A stretch of 15,410 bases of DNA, from NCBI GenBank assembly GCA_024278015.1, contig JAJRUC010000206.1:1-15410 (forward strand). The letters run 5' to 3'. Origin of the DNA: Chloroflexota bacterium (GTDB taxonomy: Bacteria > Chloroflexota > Anaerolineae > 4572-78). Numbering within the stretch: position 1 is the stretch's first letter; every line of letters begins with the position of its first letter. The notes under the pieces are model-generated. The model saw only the letters and a program-made list of their open reading frames with translations, did no database searches and was not told the origin of the DNA. Shown one piece after another: positions 1 to 6,777 of the stretch. Position numbers and translations under genes: made by a program.

Positions 1-108
1 CGCGTCCCCCGCTGTCGGGGGAGGAGCTAATTCCCCCCGCTTGAGGGCGCGAAGCGGTTTCTTCATCAGGGACTGAGGGGGGTAAAATGTTGCAACTGCG
101 TAAGTCCT
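1..108 (-). repeat. Short hairpin-rich repeat, copy 1 (inverted relative to copy 2)
   Basis: Read on the minus strand from 108, this copy begins AGGACTTACGCAGTTGC and matches 3865-3925 at about 57 of 61 positions (48-108 versus 3865-3925). The differences are two dinucleotide changes. Beyond position 48 the copies diverge in sequence but both continue with G/C-run hairpins. Here the clearest is CCCCCG-CTGT-CGGGGG (6-21). The left end lies outside the window. No coding potential is seen. It resembles a small non-autonomous repeat (MITE-like), but family membership is inference. Confidence 0.75.
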
Positions 109-140
109 AGGTTTATATAACTCACCTTACGCAGGCGCAA
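90..140. repeat. Imperfect inverted repeat at the inner end of repeat copy 1
   Basis: CTGCGTAAG (96-104) is exactly complementary to CTTACGCAG (126-134). The flanks TTGCAA (90-95) and GCGCAA (135-140) extend the symmetry with two mismatches. The right arm repeats the CTTACGCAG end motif that starts the large repeat, so this may be two repeat ends facing each other across about 20 bp, as at a nested or decayed insertion. It could also form a hairpin in RNA. Confidence 0.55.
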
Positions 141-142
141 AT

Positions 143-171
143 TTGACAAAACCGGAAATGTTAAAAATAAT
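143..171 (+). promoter_or_regulatory. Candidate sigma70-type promoter with no gene downstream
   Basis: TTGACA (143-148), a 17-bp spacer and AATAAT (166-171, 5 of 6 to consensus) form a good promoter match on the plus strand. No plus-strand gene follows. Any transcript would start near 178 and meet the hairpin at 321-347, then run antisense to sdhB. The rest of 109-372 is AT-rich non-coding DNA in which I see no gene. A chance match in AT-rich sequence is quite possible. Confidence 0.3.
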
Positions 172-315
172 GTAAAAAGTCCAAAATTTCGGATATGCCC
201 CAATTGACATCATCCTGAATTTGCGAATAAATACCTGATTTACATTGTATCACAAAAACCGGGAAAGTTGCGAGCAATTTATGCCGGAATTTTGCCATAT
301 TTAACAGGTCAGGAT

Positions 316-347
316 AAAAAAACGCCGCCCGGTCATCAGGCGGCGTT
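316..347 (-). terminator. Rho-independent terminator of the sdh operon
   Basis: AACGCCGCC (321-329) pairs perfectly with GGCGGCGTT (339-347) around a 9-nt loop. On the minus strand the hairpin runs into a seven-T tract (complement of 316-322). It begins 25 bp past the sdhB stop codon, which is the expected place for the end of the operon. A weaker four-T run on the plus side makes it possibly bidirectional. Confidence 0.88.
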
Positions 348-372
348 TTGGGATGCTACGTTTTGGGAGAGA

Positions 373-1071
373 TTATATTTTGCGGTACAGCATCGCTTTT
401 TTGACTTCGCCGATGGCTTTGGTCACTTCAATTTCTCGCGGGCAGGCGTTGGTGCAATTGAAGATGGTGCGGCAGCGCCATACCCCTTCGGGGTCGCTGA
501 GGATGTCCAGCCGTTGGTCGGTGCCCTGGTCCCGGCTGTCGAAGATGAAGCGGTGGGCCTGCACAATGGCTGCCGGGCCGACGTATTCGCCGTTGGCCCA
601 GAAGCTGGGGCAACTGGTAGTGCAGCAAGCGCACAAAATACATTTGGTGGTGTCATCAAAACGGGCGCGGTCTGCCTGGCTTTGCAACCGTTCCTGGGTG
701 GGAATGGGGTCGTCGTTAATGAAGAACGGCAATACAGAACGGTAATGTTCCATAAAGGGTTCCATATCTACCACCAGGTCTTTAACTACGGGCAGGCCGG
801 TGATGGGTTCTACGGTAACGTTGCTGCCAATATCCTTGAACAACACCTTGCAGGCCAGCCGGTTTTGGCCGTTGATGCGCATGGCATCCGAGCCGCAAAT
901 GCCGTGGGCGCACGAACTGCGGAAGGTGAGCGTGCCGTCTTGTTCGCCCTTGATTTTAATCAGGCCATCCAGCACCCTGTCGGTTGGTTCTGCTTCGATG
1001 GTGTATTCTTGCCAATAGGGGATGGAATTTGTCTCCGGGTTTAATCGTTGAACTTTTAGTGTTACTTGCAT
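373..1071 (-). CDS. sdhB: Succinate dehydrogenase iron-sulfur subunit SdhB
   Basis: This 232-aa protein is the electron-transfer subunit of complex II, passing electrons from the SdhA flavin to the quinone site in the membrane anchor. The N-terminal ferredoxin domain shows the [2Fe-2S] ligands C54, C59, D62 and C74 (S-C-A-H-G-I-C-G-S-D motif). The C-terminal domain shows C144-C147-C150 plus C210 for [4Fe-4S], and C154, C200 and C206 for [3Fe-4S], spaced as in E. coli SdhB. Length is normal for the family. The ATG lies 18 bp after the sdhA stop, behind a purine-rich ribosome site (GGGGAAAGG...). It is the last gene of the operon and is followed by a terminator. All cluster ligands are present, so it should be functional. 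Confidence 0.97.
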   Translation of the reverse strand: MQVTLKVQRLNPETNSIPYWQEYTIEAEPTDRVLDGLIKIKGEQDGTLTFRSSCAHGICGSDAMRINGQNRLACKVLFKDIGSNVTVEPITGLPVVKDLVVDMEPFMEHYRSVLPFFINDDPIPTQERLQSQADRARFDDTTKCILCACCTTSCPSFWANGEYVGPAAIVQAHRFIFDSRDQGTDQRLDILSDPEGVWRCRTIFNCTNACPREIEVTKAIGEVKKAMLYRKI

Positions 1072-1089
1072 TTTCCCTTTTCCTTTCCC

Positions 1090-2886
1090 CTAATAAACCC
1101 GCTCTTTGGGCTGGTATCCGGTTATGGTTACCGGCTTGTATTTGAGGGTAACATGGTCTTCATCATCTTTATAGGCCAGGGTGTGTTTAAGCCAGTTTTG
1201 GTCATCGCGTTTCTTGAAGTCTTCGCGGGCGTGCGCCCCCCGGCTTTCCTGGCGGGCCAGCGCCGATTCGGCAGTTACCAGCGCCAGGTCAAGCAGGTTG
1301 CCCAGTTGCCAGGCTTCAAGGAGGTCGGTGTTAAAGAGTTTGCCTTTGTCTTCAATTTTGATGTTCCGGTAGCGGCGTTTAAGGTCTCTTAGTTGTTTAA
1401 CGGCTGCGGCTATACCGGCCTTTTCCCGAAAGACGCTGACCTTGTCGGTCATCAGCAGTTGCATTTCTTCCTTGATGGCCGAAACTGATTCCGTGCCGGC
1501 GCTGTTGCGGAGGGCCTCGAAGCGGGTTACAACGGCGGCAGCGGCTTTTTCAGCGTCGATGGGGGCAAAGTCTTTGCCCTTCACGTCCTGGGCCATTGTT
1601 TTGCCGCCCCGCCGCCCGAAGACCACAATATCGAGCAGGGAGTTTGTGCCCAGACGGTTGCCGCCATGCACGCTGACGCAGGCGCATTCTCCGGCGGCGT
1701 ACAGGCCGGCAGCCACCTCGTTGTTTTCAGAGGCGTAGACGCGGGTGTCTATATCGGTGGGGATGCCGCCCATAGCGTAGTGGGCCGTGGGTTGCACCGG
1801 TATCGGCTGGATGGTGGGGTCTACGCCCACGTAGGTTTTACAAAAATCGGTAATGTCTTCCAGCTTGGTCTGGACAAATTCGGCGTCGATGTGCCGCAAC
1901 TCGCCGTTGGGGGTGCGGGAATCATCTTCCTTGAAGAATTTGTTGACCACCGGCGGAGTAATATCCAGATGAACGTAGTCTTTGCCGTCTACGCCGTTGC
2001 CGGCCCGCACTTCCAGATAAATGGCCCGTGAGACAACATCGCGTGAGGCCAGTTCCTTGACGGTGGGGGCGTATTTGGGCATAAAGCGTTCCCCTTTGCC
2101 GTTGATGAGAACGCCCCCTTCGCCGCGCACTGCTTCGGTAATAAGAATGCCCAGTTTGGCCAGGCCGGTGGGGTGAAACTGGAAAAATTCCATATCTTGC
2201 AGGGGCAGGCCGTGCCGCAAGGTGACGGCTGCGCCGTCGCCGGTGAGGGTGTGGGCGTTGGAGGTGATGTTCCACACCGGCCCCCAGCCGCCAATAGCCA
2301 GCATCACCGCTTTGGCGTGAAAGACGTGAATTTCGCCGCCGGCAATTTCGTAGGCCACCACGCCCCGACATTCCGCGCCTTCCATAATCAGGTCTACCAT
2401 TTGAAACTCGTCAAAAAAGTTGACGTTATGTTTAATACATTGCTGGTACAGCGTTTGCAAAATCATGTGGCCGGTGCGGTCGGCGGCGTTGCAGGCCCGG
2501 AGTACGGGCTGTTTGGTTTCGTTGTTGGTGTGCCCGCCAAAGCGTCGCTGCGAGATTTTGCCTTCGGGGGTGCGGTCGAAGGGCAGGCCCATATGTTCCA
2601 GCTCAAAAACCACATCAACCGCTTCTTTACACATCGTCTCCACGGCATCCTGGTCGGCCAAATAGTCCGAGCCTTTGACCGTATCGAAGGCGTGCCATTC
2701 CCAACTGTCATTTTCAAGATTACCCAACGCCGCCCCAATGCCCCCCTGGGCCGCGCCGGTGTGCGAGCGGGTGGGGTACAGCTTCGAGATAACGGCGGTG
2801 TCTACTTCTTTGCCGGCGTACAGGGCGGCCATCAGGCCGGCCCCGCCGCCGCCGACGATTACAACATCGTGTCTGTGTATTTTCAT
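1090..2886 (-). CDS. sdhA: Succinate dehydrogenase flavoprotein subunit SdhA
   Basis: This 598-aa protein oxidises succinate to fumarate (TCA cycle, complex II) on the cytoplasmic face. The dinucleotide-binding motif GGGGAG is at residues 12-17. H42 in SHTGAAQGG is the expected site of covalent FAD attachment. The HPTG motif (H238), the EAVRGEGG stretch (about 251-258), R287 in the SRDVVSRA segment, HYAMGG (H369) and GGNRLGTNSLLD (R411) form the dicarboxylate site of the family. Full length compared with E. coli SdhA (588 aa). The ATG is preceded by GGAGAAG at normal spacing and lies 21 bp after sdhD. An SdhA with this covalent-His motif and this operon could work in either direction with a suitable quinone; succinate dehydrogenase is the default call. 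Confidence 0.97.
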   Translation of the reverse strand: MKIHRHDVVIVGGGGAGLMAALYAGKEVDTAVISKLYPTRSHTGAAQGGIGAALGNLENDSWEWHAFDTVKGSDYLADQDAVETMCKEAVDVVFELEHMGLPFDRTPEGKISQRRFGGHTNNETKQPVLRACNAADRTGHMILQTLYQQCIKHNVNFFDEFQMVDLIMEGAECRGVVAYEIAGGEIHVFHAKAVMLAIGGWGPVWNITSNAHTLTGDGAAVTLRHGLPLQDMEFFQFHPTGLAKLGILITEAVRGEGGVLINGKGERFMPKYAPTVKELASRDVVSRAIYLEVRAGNGVDGKDYVHLDITPPVVNKFFKEDDSRTPNGELRHIDAEFVQTKLEDITDFCKTYVGVDPTIQPIPVQPTAHYAMGGIPTDIDTRVYASENNEVAAGLYAAGECACVSVHGGNRLGTNSLLDIVVFGRRGGKTMAQDVKGKDFAPIDAEKAAAAVVTRFEALRNSAGTESVSAIKEEMQLLMTDKVSVFREKAGIAAAVKQLRDLKRRYRNIKIEDKGKLFNTDLLEAWQLGNLLDLALVTAESALARQESRGAHAREDFKKRDDQNWLKHTLAYKDDEDHVTLKYKPVTITGYQPKERVY

Positions 2887-2907
2887 TATTTCTTCTCCGC
2901 AATCCGG

Positions 2908-3294
2908 TTAGAAAGTAAAGATAACGTATGCGCCCATTACGACCATAATGAACAAAATCAGGCCGACCAGCGTTTTGATAAAGACGCGCCAGCCGGGGCT
3001 GTGAATATAATCTTCCACCACAAATCGAACGCCGTTCATACCGTGCGTCATCCCCAGCAAGAGCAGGAAGAGGTCGTATGTTCGCCAGAAGGTGCCGTTG
3101 GGGCCGGTCCAGCGTCCGGCAATCACGTCGAAATTAATATTGCTCAGCCCGATGACGTAGTGCATCCAGATGAGGTGGGCGCTGACCATAAGGGCCAGTA
3201 ACAGGCCGGATATTCGCATAAAAAACCATGAAAAAAGCTCGAATGAGCCGCCGCCGGGGCGGGGGGTGCGCGCATATTTTGTATTAATAGCCAT
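2908..3294 (-). CDS. sdhD: Succinate dehydrogenase membrane anchor subunit SdhD
   Basis: This 128-aa integral membrane protein has three predicted helices (about residues 20-48, 70-92 and 104-127). H40 and H84 are candidate haem or quinone-site residues; GMTHGMNGVR (81-90) is the recognisable conserved segment of the SdhD/SdhC anchor family. With SdhC it would anchor SdhAB and bind quinone. The ATG follows sdhC by 15 bp with a GGAG ribosome site. The assignment rests on position between sdhC and sdhA as well as on the motif, since anchor subunits diverge quickly. The labels C and D could be swapped under other naming schemes. Confidence 0.88.
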   Translation of the reverse strand: MAINTKYARTPRPGGGSFELFSWFFMRISGLLLALMVSAHLIWMHYVIGLSNINFDVIAGRWTGPNGTFWRTYDLFLLLLGMTHGMNGVRFVVEDYIHSPGWRVFIKTLVGLILFIMVVMGAYVIFTF

Positions 3295-3309
3295 TTTTTG
3301 TCTCCTGCC

Positions 3310-3708
3310 TTAATGCGACAGCATATTGCTGATGTCTATCCCAACCAGCGGGATAACCAGAATTGCCACAATAATCCACACCGCCAAAACCAGTTGCTTT
3401 TGATACCGGAACAGGCCGGGCCAAAAATCCTGAATAATGATGCGAACACCGTTGAAGGCGTGATAAAATACGCCAAAGGTCAACGCCCACAACGCCGGCC
3501 TGAAAACCGGATTATGATAAATAAAGAGCAGGCTTTCAAACAGGCTTTTGCTGGCGCCTACCAGGAAGATGTCGAAAATGTGCAAAACCAGAAACGTTGC
3601 AATCCCCAATCCTCCCAGACGATGTAATATCCAGGACCAGTGTCCTTTGCCCCCCCTGTAGGTAAGGGTTTTGGTTACAAATGTAACCACGGGGTTTGAA
3701 GAACTCAT
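3310..3708 (-). CDS. sdhC: Succinate dehydrogenase cytochrome b subunit SdhC
   Basis: This is the first gene of the operon; the protein is 132 aa from the chosen ATG. It has three membrane helices (about 32-51, 70-92 and 105-125). The segment SWILHRLGG (H29-R30) matches the quinone-site H-R motif of SdhC proteins, and FYHAFNGVR (H83) matches the haem-ligand region. The frame can be extended to a TTG at 3717, but the AAAGGAGG ribosome site (AGGAGG at 3718-3723) would then touch the start codon. It sits 9 nt before the ATG at 3708, so that ATG is the better start. It forms the cytochrome b anchor of complex II together with SdhD. Confidence 0.9.
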   Translation of the reverse strand: MSSSNPVVTFVTKTLTYRGGKGHWSWILHRLGGLGIATFLVLHIFDIFLVGASKSLFESLLFIYHNPVFRPALWALTFGVFYHAFNGVRIIIQDFWPGLFRYQKQLVLAVWIIVAILVIPLVGIDISNMLSH

Positions 3709-3769
3709 AAAAAACAACCTCCTTTGTTGTTCGTTAAATTAACGTGGAATATATTGCCATGATAGCCAT

Positions 3770-3798
3770 AAGTTACTACTATTTCAGGCGAGTGTCAA
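3770..3798 (-). promoter_or_regulatory. Candidate promoter of the sdhCDAB operon
   Basis: On the minus strand a perfect -35 TTGACA (3798-3793) is followed after 17 bp by TAACTT (3775-3770), a weak -10. Transcription would start near 3763, leaving a leader of about 55 nt with a strong ribosome site. The -35 overlaps the last two Ts of the hairpin T-tract just upstream. The -35 is convincing; the -10 is only 3 of 6. Confidence 0.45.
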
Positions 3799-3840
3799 AA
3801 AAACAAGGCTGCGTAGCCGTTTTTCGGGTGATGCAGCCTT
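3797..3840 (-). terminator. Terminator-like hairpin directly upstream of the sdh promoter
   Basis: AAGGCTGC (3805-3812) pairs perfectly with GCAGCCTT (3833-3840), with partial inner pairing (CCG 3817-3819 with CGG 3825-3827). On the minus strand the stem is followed by G and seven Ts (3803-3797). No minus-strand gene lies upstream within the window, so it probably insulates the sdh operon from read-through out of the adjacent repeat or is a remnant of a lost gene. If transcription starts further upstream it could act as an attenuator. Confidence 0.6.
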
Positions 3841-3864
3841 ATACGGGCCTCTCCTGATTTTAAC

Positions 3865-3980
3865 AGGACTTACGCAGTTGCGGCATTTTACCCCCCTCAG
3901 TCCCTGACAAAGAAACCGCTTCGCGTCAGTCCCCCTCTTGAGGGGGGATGATTTTACTGCCCCCCCTGAAAGGGGGGGCA
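3865..3980 (+). repeat. Short hairpin-rich repeat, copy 2
   Basis: It starts AGGACTTACGCAGTTGC and is about 93 percent identical over 61 bp to the reverse complement of 48-108. It continues with two G/C-run hairpins: CCCCCTC-TTGAGGGGG (about 3931-3946) and CCCCCCTGAAAGGGGGGG (3961-3978). Both copies have their ACTTACGCAG end facing the sdh operon and their hairpin end facing outward. No open reading frame is seen. Family identity is unknown to me; the layout suggests a small mobile or MITE-like element. Confidence 0.75.
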
Positions 3981-4095
3981 GGTAGCAAAAGCCTGCTATT
4001 TATCGTTACAAATGCCTGGTACTGAGTAGTTACGGTTTGATTTTGTGACGGCCGGCTGCTTCTCTGTCGCCATTACCCCAATTGCCGAATTGGTG

Positions 4096-4101
4096 TATAA
4101 T
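4096..4101 (+). promoter_or_regulatory. Candidate -10 box for the membrane protein / methyltransferase pair
   Basis: A perfect TATAAT lies 41 bp before the ATG at 4143. The best -35 at 17-bp spacing is TTACCC (4073-4078, 3 of 6). The stretch 3981-4142 otherwise holds no gene; a weak hairpin GCAGG/CCTGC (3978-3996) is the only other structure seen. Confidence 0.45.
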
Positions 4102-4142
4102 TTACGGGTTAATTTTGATACGCAACCCGGGTAGTCAACCTT

Positions 4143-5030
4143 ATGGAAAAATCACCATCCGTTAATTACACCATCGCCCTGCAATTTTTGCCCCATAGAC
4201 TCTGGTACGCTCCGGGGCCGGGCTGGGCGGTGACAGGCGCGTTTTTGGCCGCCGGTTTATTGCAGGTTCAGCCCGATTTTTTGGCGGCAAACGCGCCCTG
4301 GCTGGCAAAATTGGGCTTGCTCTGGCTGCTGGCCGACCCCGTTTTGGGGACGGTGTGGCATTTGTTGCGAGACAACCGCCTGTGGCCCGTTTTGCAGGGG
4401 CGGCTTCTGCCGGAACAAGAGCCGGTCAGGCCGGTTGCGCCGTACACGGCCAAAAATTCAGCCGGATACCGGGCGGCGGTGGCTTTGGCCCGTCTGCGAG
4501 AACAAGGTGACGGCCTGGGGCAGTCGTTGCTGTGGCTGGTACTTGTATCGTTGGTGACGGCCGCATTGTTGGGCCGCCAAGCCGTCGTTTACGTTGCGTT
4601 TTCATTGTGGGCGGCCACGCGAGACACAGGCGGGCCGTCGGCCAAACCCCGTTACGTTTGGCAGTCAATCGCCCAGTTTGCGTTGCCCTTTATAGTGATG
4701 TTGTCTCTTTTGCAGGCGCTGACTTTGCCGGCCTTGCTGCTGGGCGGCGCGTACTGGGTGGTCTATTTGGGCAGCTTGCGGCTGACGGCCGGTTACGCCG
4801 GGGCAGACCGGCTGGTGGTAACCGGGCAAGGGGTGGCCGCCATACTTTTATTTGCCCTGGCCCACCCGATAGCCGGGGCGGTGGTATCCCTTTCGACCAT
4901 TTTCAGCCTCCTCTTTCGATGGGCGGCCCAACAGCAAAAAGCGGCGTGGCCCCAAACGGCGGCGCACTGGCAGCTTTTGCTGTCGACGGGCTATCTGGCG
5001 GGGGCGCTGGCTTTGGGCGGGTGGGGCTGA
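4143..5030 (+). CDS. Polytopic membrane protein of unknown function
   Basis: I do not recognise a family for this 295-aa protein. It is rich in Leu, Ala, Gly and Trp, with about six to seven hydrophobic segments (roughly 26-45, 50-70, 127-158, 178-215, 228-252 and 274-295), several of which may be double passes. A soluble, Arg-rich stretch (about 72-125, including HLLRDNRLW and KNSAGYRAAVALARLREQ) lies between the second and third segments. The Asp-rich NDxxD motif of UbiA prenyltransferases is absent, so that superfamily is not supported. The stop (5028-5030) is one base before the ATG of the methyltransferase gene, so the two are translationally coupled. A joint role, perhaps in a lipid or quinone modification, is inference only. 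No strong ribosome site precedes the ATG. Confidence 0.8.
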   Translation: MEKSPSVNYTIALQFLPHRLWYAPGPGWAVTGAFLAAGLLQVQPDFLAANAPWLAKLGLLWLLADPVLGTVWHLLRDNRLWPVLQGRLLPEQEPVRPVAPYTAKNSAGYRAAVALARLREQGDGLGQSLLWLVLVSLVTAALLGRQAVVYVAFSLWAATRDTGGPSAKPRYVWQSIAQFALPFIVMLSLLQALTLPALLLGGAYWVVYLGSLRLTAGYAGADRLVVTGQGVAAILLFALAHPIAGAVVSLSTIFSLLFRWAAQQQKAAWPQTAAHWQLLLSTGYLAGALALGGWG

Positions 5031-5031
5031 T

Positions 5032-5730
5032 ATGGCCTGGACGCTGGGCATTGGTCTGACCGTCGGCGTGGGCCTGTTTTTGTACTGGCAGCTCATCATA
5101 GCCGAAGGAGTGTACCTGGGGCAAAAAGTTGTGACCTTGTTGTACGATAGAGTGGCCCCCCGGTATAATGACATCAAGGAATTTGACGAACAGGAAGAGC
5201 TTCGGTTTTTGGCATGGCCGCTGGGCCGGGCGCTGGGCGATGCGTTTGACGGCATCCTGATTGATGTAGCCACCGGCACCGGCCGGCTGCCTGCGGCCAT
5301 GTTGAAAATGGCCGGCTTTCAGGGCGTTATCATTGGCGTAGACCACTCCCGGCGCATGCTGGCCGTGGCTCGCTGCTCAATACCCGGTTTGCCCCTGGTG
5401 GTGGCCGATGCCATGCATCTGCCCTTCCCAACCGGGGGGGCGCAGACCGTCACCTGTCTGGAGGCCCTGGAATTTTTTCCCCGCCCGCAGGCCGGTTTGC
5501 AGGAATTGACCCGCTTGCTGGCCCCGGACGGCCTGTTGCTGACCACTAATCGCATTGGGTGGGACGCAAAATTAATGCCCGGCAGAACGTGGTCGCCGCA
5601 TAAATTGCGGGCCGTGCTGGCCGGCCTCCCCCTGAAAAATATCGCCGTTACGCCCTGGCTGAATATCTACCAGCAGGTCTGGGCGCAGAAGAAACAGATG
5701 TGGATGCCCGATAAAGACATTCGGGCATGA
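5032..5730 (+). CDS. Membrane-anchored class I SAM-dependent methyltransferase
   Basis: The 232-aa protein starts with a hydrophobic segment (about 3-24) that should anchor it in the membrane, followed by a UbiE-like methyltransferase fold. Motif I is DVATGTGRLP (78-87). The acidic residue after strand 2 is in GVDHS (102-106). A DAMHLPF segment (126-132) and LEALEFF (143-149) fit the next two SAM-contacting motifs of the Methyltransf_11/UbiE group. VAPRYND (41-47) resembles the N-terminal YD..A..YD element of UbiE-type enzymes. The substrate cannot be told from sequence; a lipid or quinone would fit the anchor. It follows the unknown membrane protein by one base, which suggests the two form a unit. 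The promoter of argF begins shortly after the stop. Confidence 0.85.
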   Translation: MAWTLGIGLTVGVGLFLYWQLIIAEGVYLGQKVVTLLYDRVAPRYNDIKEFDEQEELRFLAWPLGRALGDAFDGILIDVATGTGRLPAAMLKMAGFQGVIIGVDHSRRMLAVARCSIPGLPLVVADAMHLPFPTGGAQTVTCLEALEFFPRPQAGLQELTRLLAPDGLLLTTNRIGWDAKLMPGRTWSPHKLRAVLAGLPLKNIAVTPWLNIYQQVWAQKKQMWMPDKDIRA

Positions 5731-5765
5731 CAGGCATCAGTCAACATGTAACCCCTGCCAAATTG

Positions 5766-5774
5766 TGGTATACT
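5766..5774 (+). promoter_or_regulatory. Extended -10 promoter of the argF operon
   Basis: TGG-TATACT (5766-5774) is an extended -10 element with a 5 of 6 match to TATAAT. No convincing -35 is present, which is tolerated with an extended -10. The transcript would start near 5781, giving a leader of about 57 nt before the argF ATG. Confidence 0.5.
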
Positions 5775-5789
5775 TTGAACAGGAACCTT

Positions 5790-5814
5790 AAACCCGAAAC
5801 ACCAAACCCGAAAC
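5790..5814 (+). repeat. Short direct repeat in the argF leader
   Basis: The 11-mer AAACCCGAAAC occurs at 5790-5800 and again at 5804-5814, a 14-bp period. It lies between the -10 element and the ribosome site (AAGGAG 5821-5826), where a repressor could bind. It does not look like a classical ArgR box, and it may be simple sequence drift. Confidence 0.5.
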
Positions 5815-5837
5815 CAATTTAAGGAGAGAAAATCGTT

Positions 5838-6758
5838 ATGAAACACTTCATCAGCCTGGTTGACCTTTCTGCCGAGGAAATTTGGCAAGTATTGAACAAA
5901 GCCATTGCGCTGAAGGAAGAATGGAAAGCGGGCGGCAACAAGCCGATTCTTGAAGGCAAGGTGCTGGCAATGGTCTTTCAAAAGCCGTCGCTGCGCACGC
6001 GAGTTTCGTTTGATGTGGGTATGTTGCACCTGGGCGGACACGCCCTGTACCTCTCGCCCAACGAAATTGGCCTGGGCGGGCGGGAATCTGTGCCCGATGT
6101 GGCCCACGTGCTGTCCGGCTACGTTAACGGCATTATGGCCCGCACCTTTTCTCATGACCACATGGTGCAACTGGCCGAAAACGCCGGGGTGCCGGTCATC
6201 AATGGCCTGAGCGATTTTAACCATCCCTGCCAGGCGATGGGCGACTTTTTGACCATCATCGAACACAAAGGCTCATTCGACGGCCTGAAGCTGACCTACG
6301 TGGGTGACGGCAACAACGTGGCCCGCTCGCTGATGTTTGTGGCCGCCAAACTGGGGGTTGATTTTACGGTTGCCGCGCCCGCCGGCTACCAAATCGAAGA
6401 AAAATATGTGGCGACGGCCCAAAAATTTGCCGCCGAAACCGGCGCGACGTTGCGATTTTTGGAAGACCCCCTTCAGGCCGTCAGCGGCGCAGATGTGATT
6501 TATACCGATGTGTGGACCAGTATGGGCCAGGAAGCCGAAACGCAAAAGCGGCTTCAGGTTTTCCCGCCGTACCAAATAAACGATGCCCTGGTTTCGCGCG
6601 CGAAGCCTGATGTGATAGTGATGCACTGTCTGCCGGCCCATCGCGGCGAGGAAATTACCGATGCGGTGGCCGACGGCCCCCATTCGGCCCTCTTTCCGCA
6701 GGCCGAAAACAGACTGCATGCCCAAAAGGGCATTTTGGCCCTGCTTATGGCCGCGTAG
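5838..6758 (+). CDS. argF: Ornithine carbamoyltransferase ArgF
   Basis: This 306-aa enzyme joins carbamoyl phosphate to ornithine to make citrulline in arginine synthesis. The carbamoyl-phosphate loop is KPSLRTRVSF (49-58; most relatives have STRTR, here SLRTR). The HPCQ motif is at 129-132. The ornithine-binding DVWTSMG loop is at 224-230, with the catalytic-Cys motif HCLPAHRGEEI at 263-273. The length is standard. An AAGGAG ribosome site lies 11 nt before the ATG. The gene heads a close-packed set, with only 19 bp before the TPR gene. The DVWTSMGQE motif points to ornithine rather than N-acetylornithine or putrescine as substrate. An anabolic role is the simplest reading because no arcA or arcC is near. 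Confidence 0.96.
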   Translation: MKHFISLVDLSAEEIWQVLNKAIALKEEWKAGGNKPILEGKVLAMVFQKPSLRTRVSFDVGMLHLGGHALYLSPNEIGLGGRESVPDVAHVLSGYVNGIMARTFSHDHMVQLAENAGVPVINGLSDFNHPCQAMGDFLTIIEHKGSFDGLKLTYVGDGNNVARSLMFVAAKLGVDFTVAAPAGYQIEEKYVATAQKFAAETGATLRFLEDPLQAVSGADVIYTDVWTSMGQEAETQKRLQVFPPYQINDALVSRAKPDVIVMHCLPAHRGEEITDAVADGPHSALFPQAENRLHAQKGILALLMAA

Positions 6759-6777
6759 TACCAAACGGAGGTGAAGT

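Noticed and set aside
1..110. CRISPR array or rRNA/tRNA gene in the repeat-rich ends
   Set aside because: There are only two inverted copies, with no regular direct repeats and spacers and no tRNA-like cloverleaf.
268..1044. 258-codon plus-strand open frame
   Set aside because: It is the opposite-strand shadow of sdhB, whose iron-sulfur motifs are unmistakable. The translation shows no family features.
2173..3201. 342-codon plus-strand open frame
   Set aside because: It is antisense to sdhA and sdhD, both strongly supported. Its composition is that of a high-GC shadow frame.
4143..5030. UbiA-type prenyltransferase identity for the membrane protein
   Set aside because: The aspartate-rich NDxxD motifs needed for prenyl-diphosphate binding are not present.
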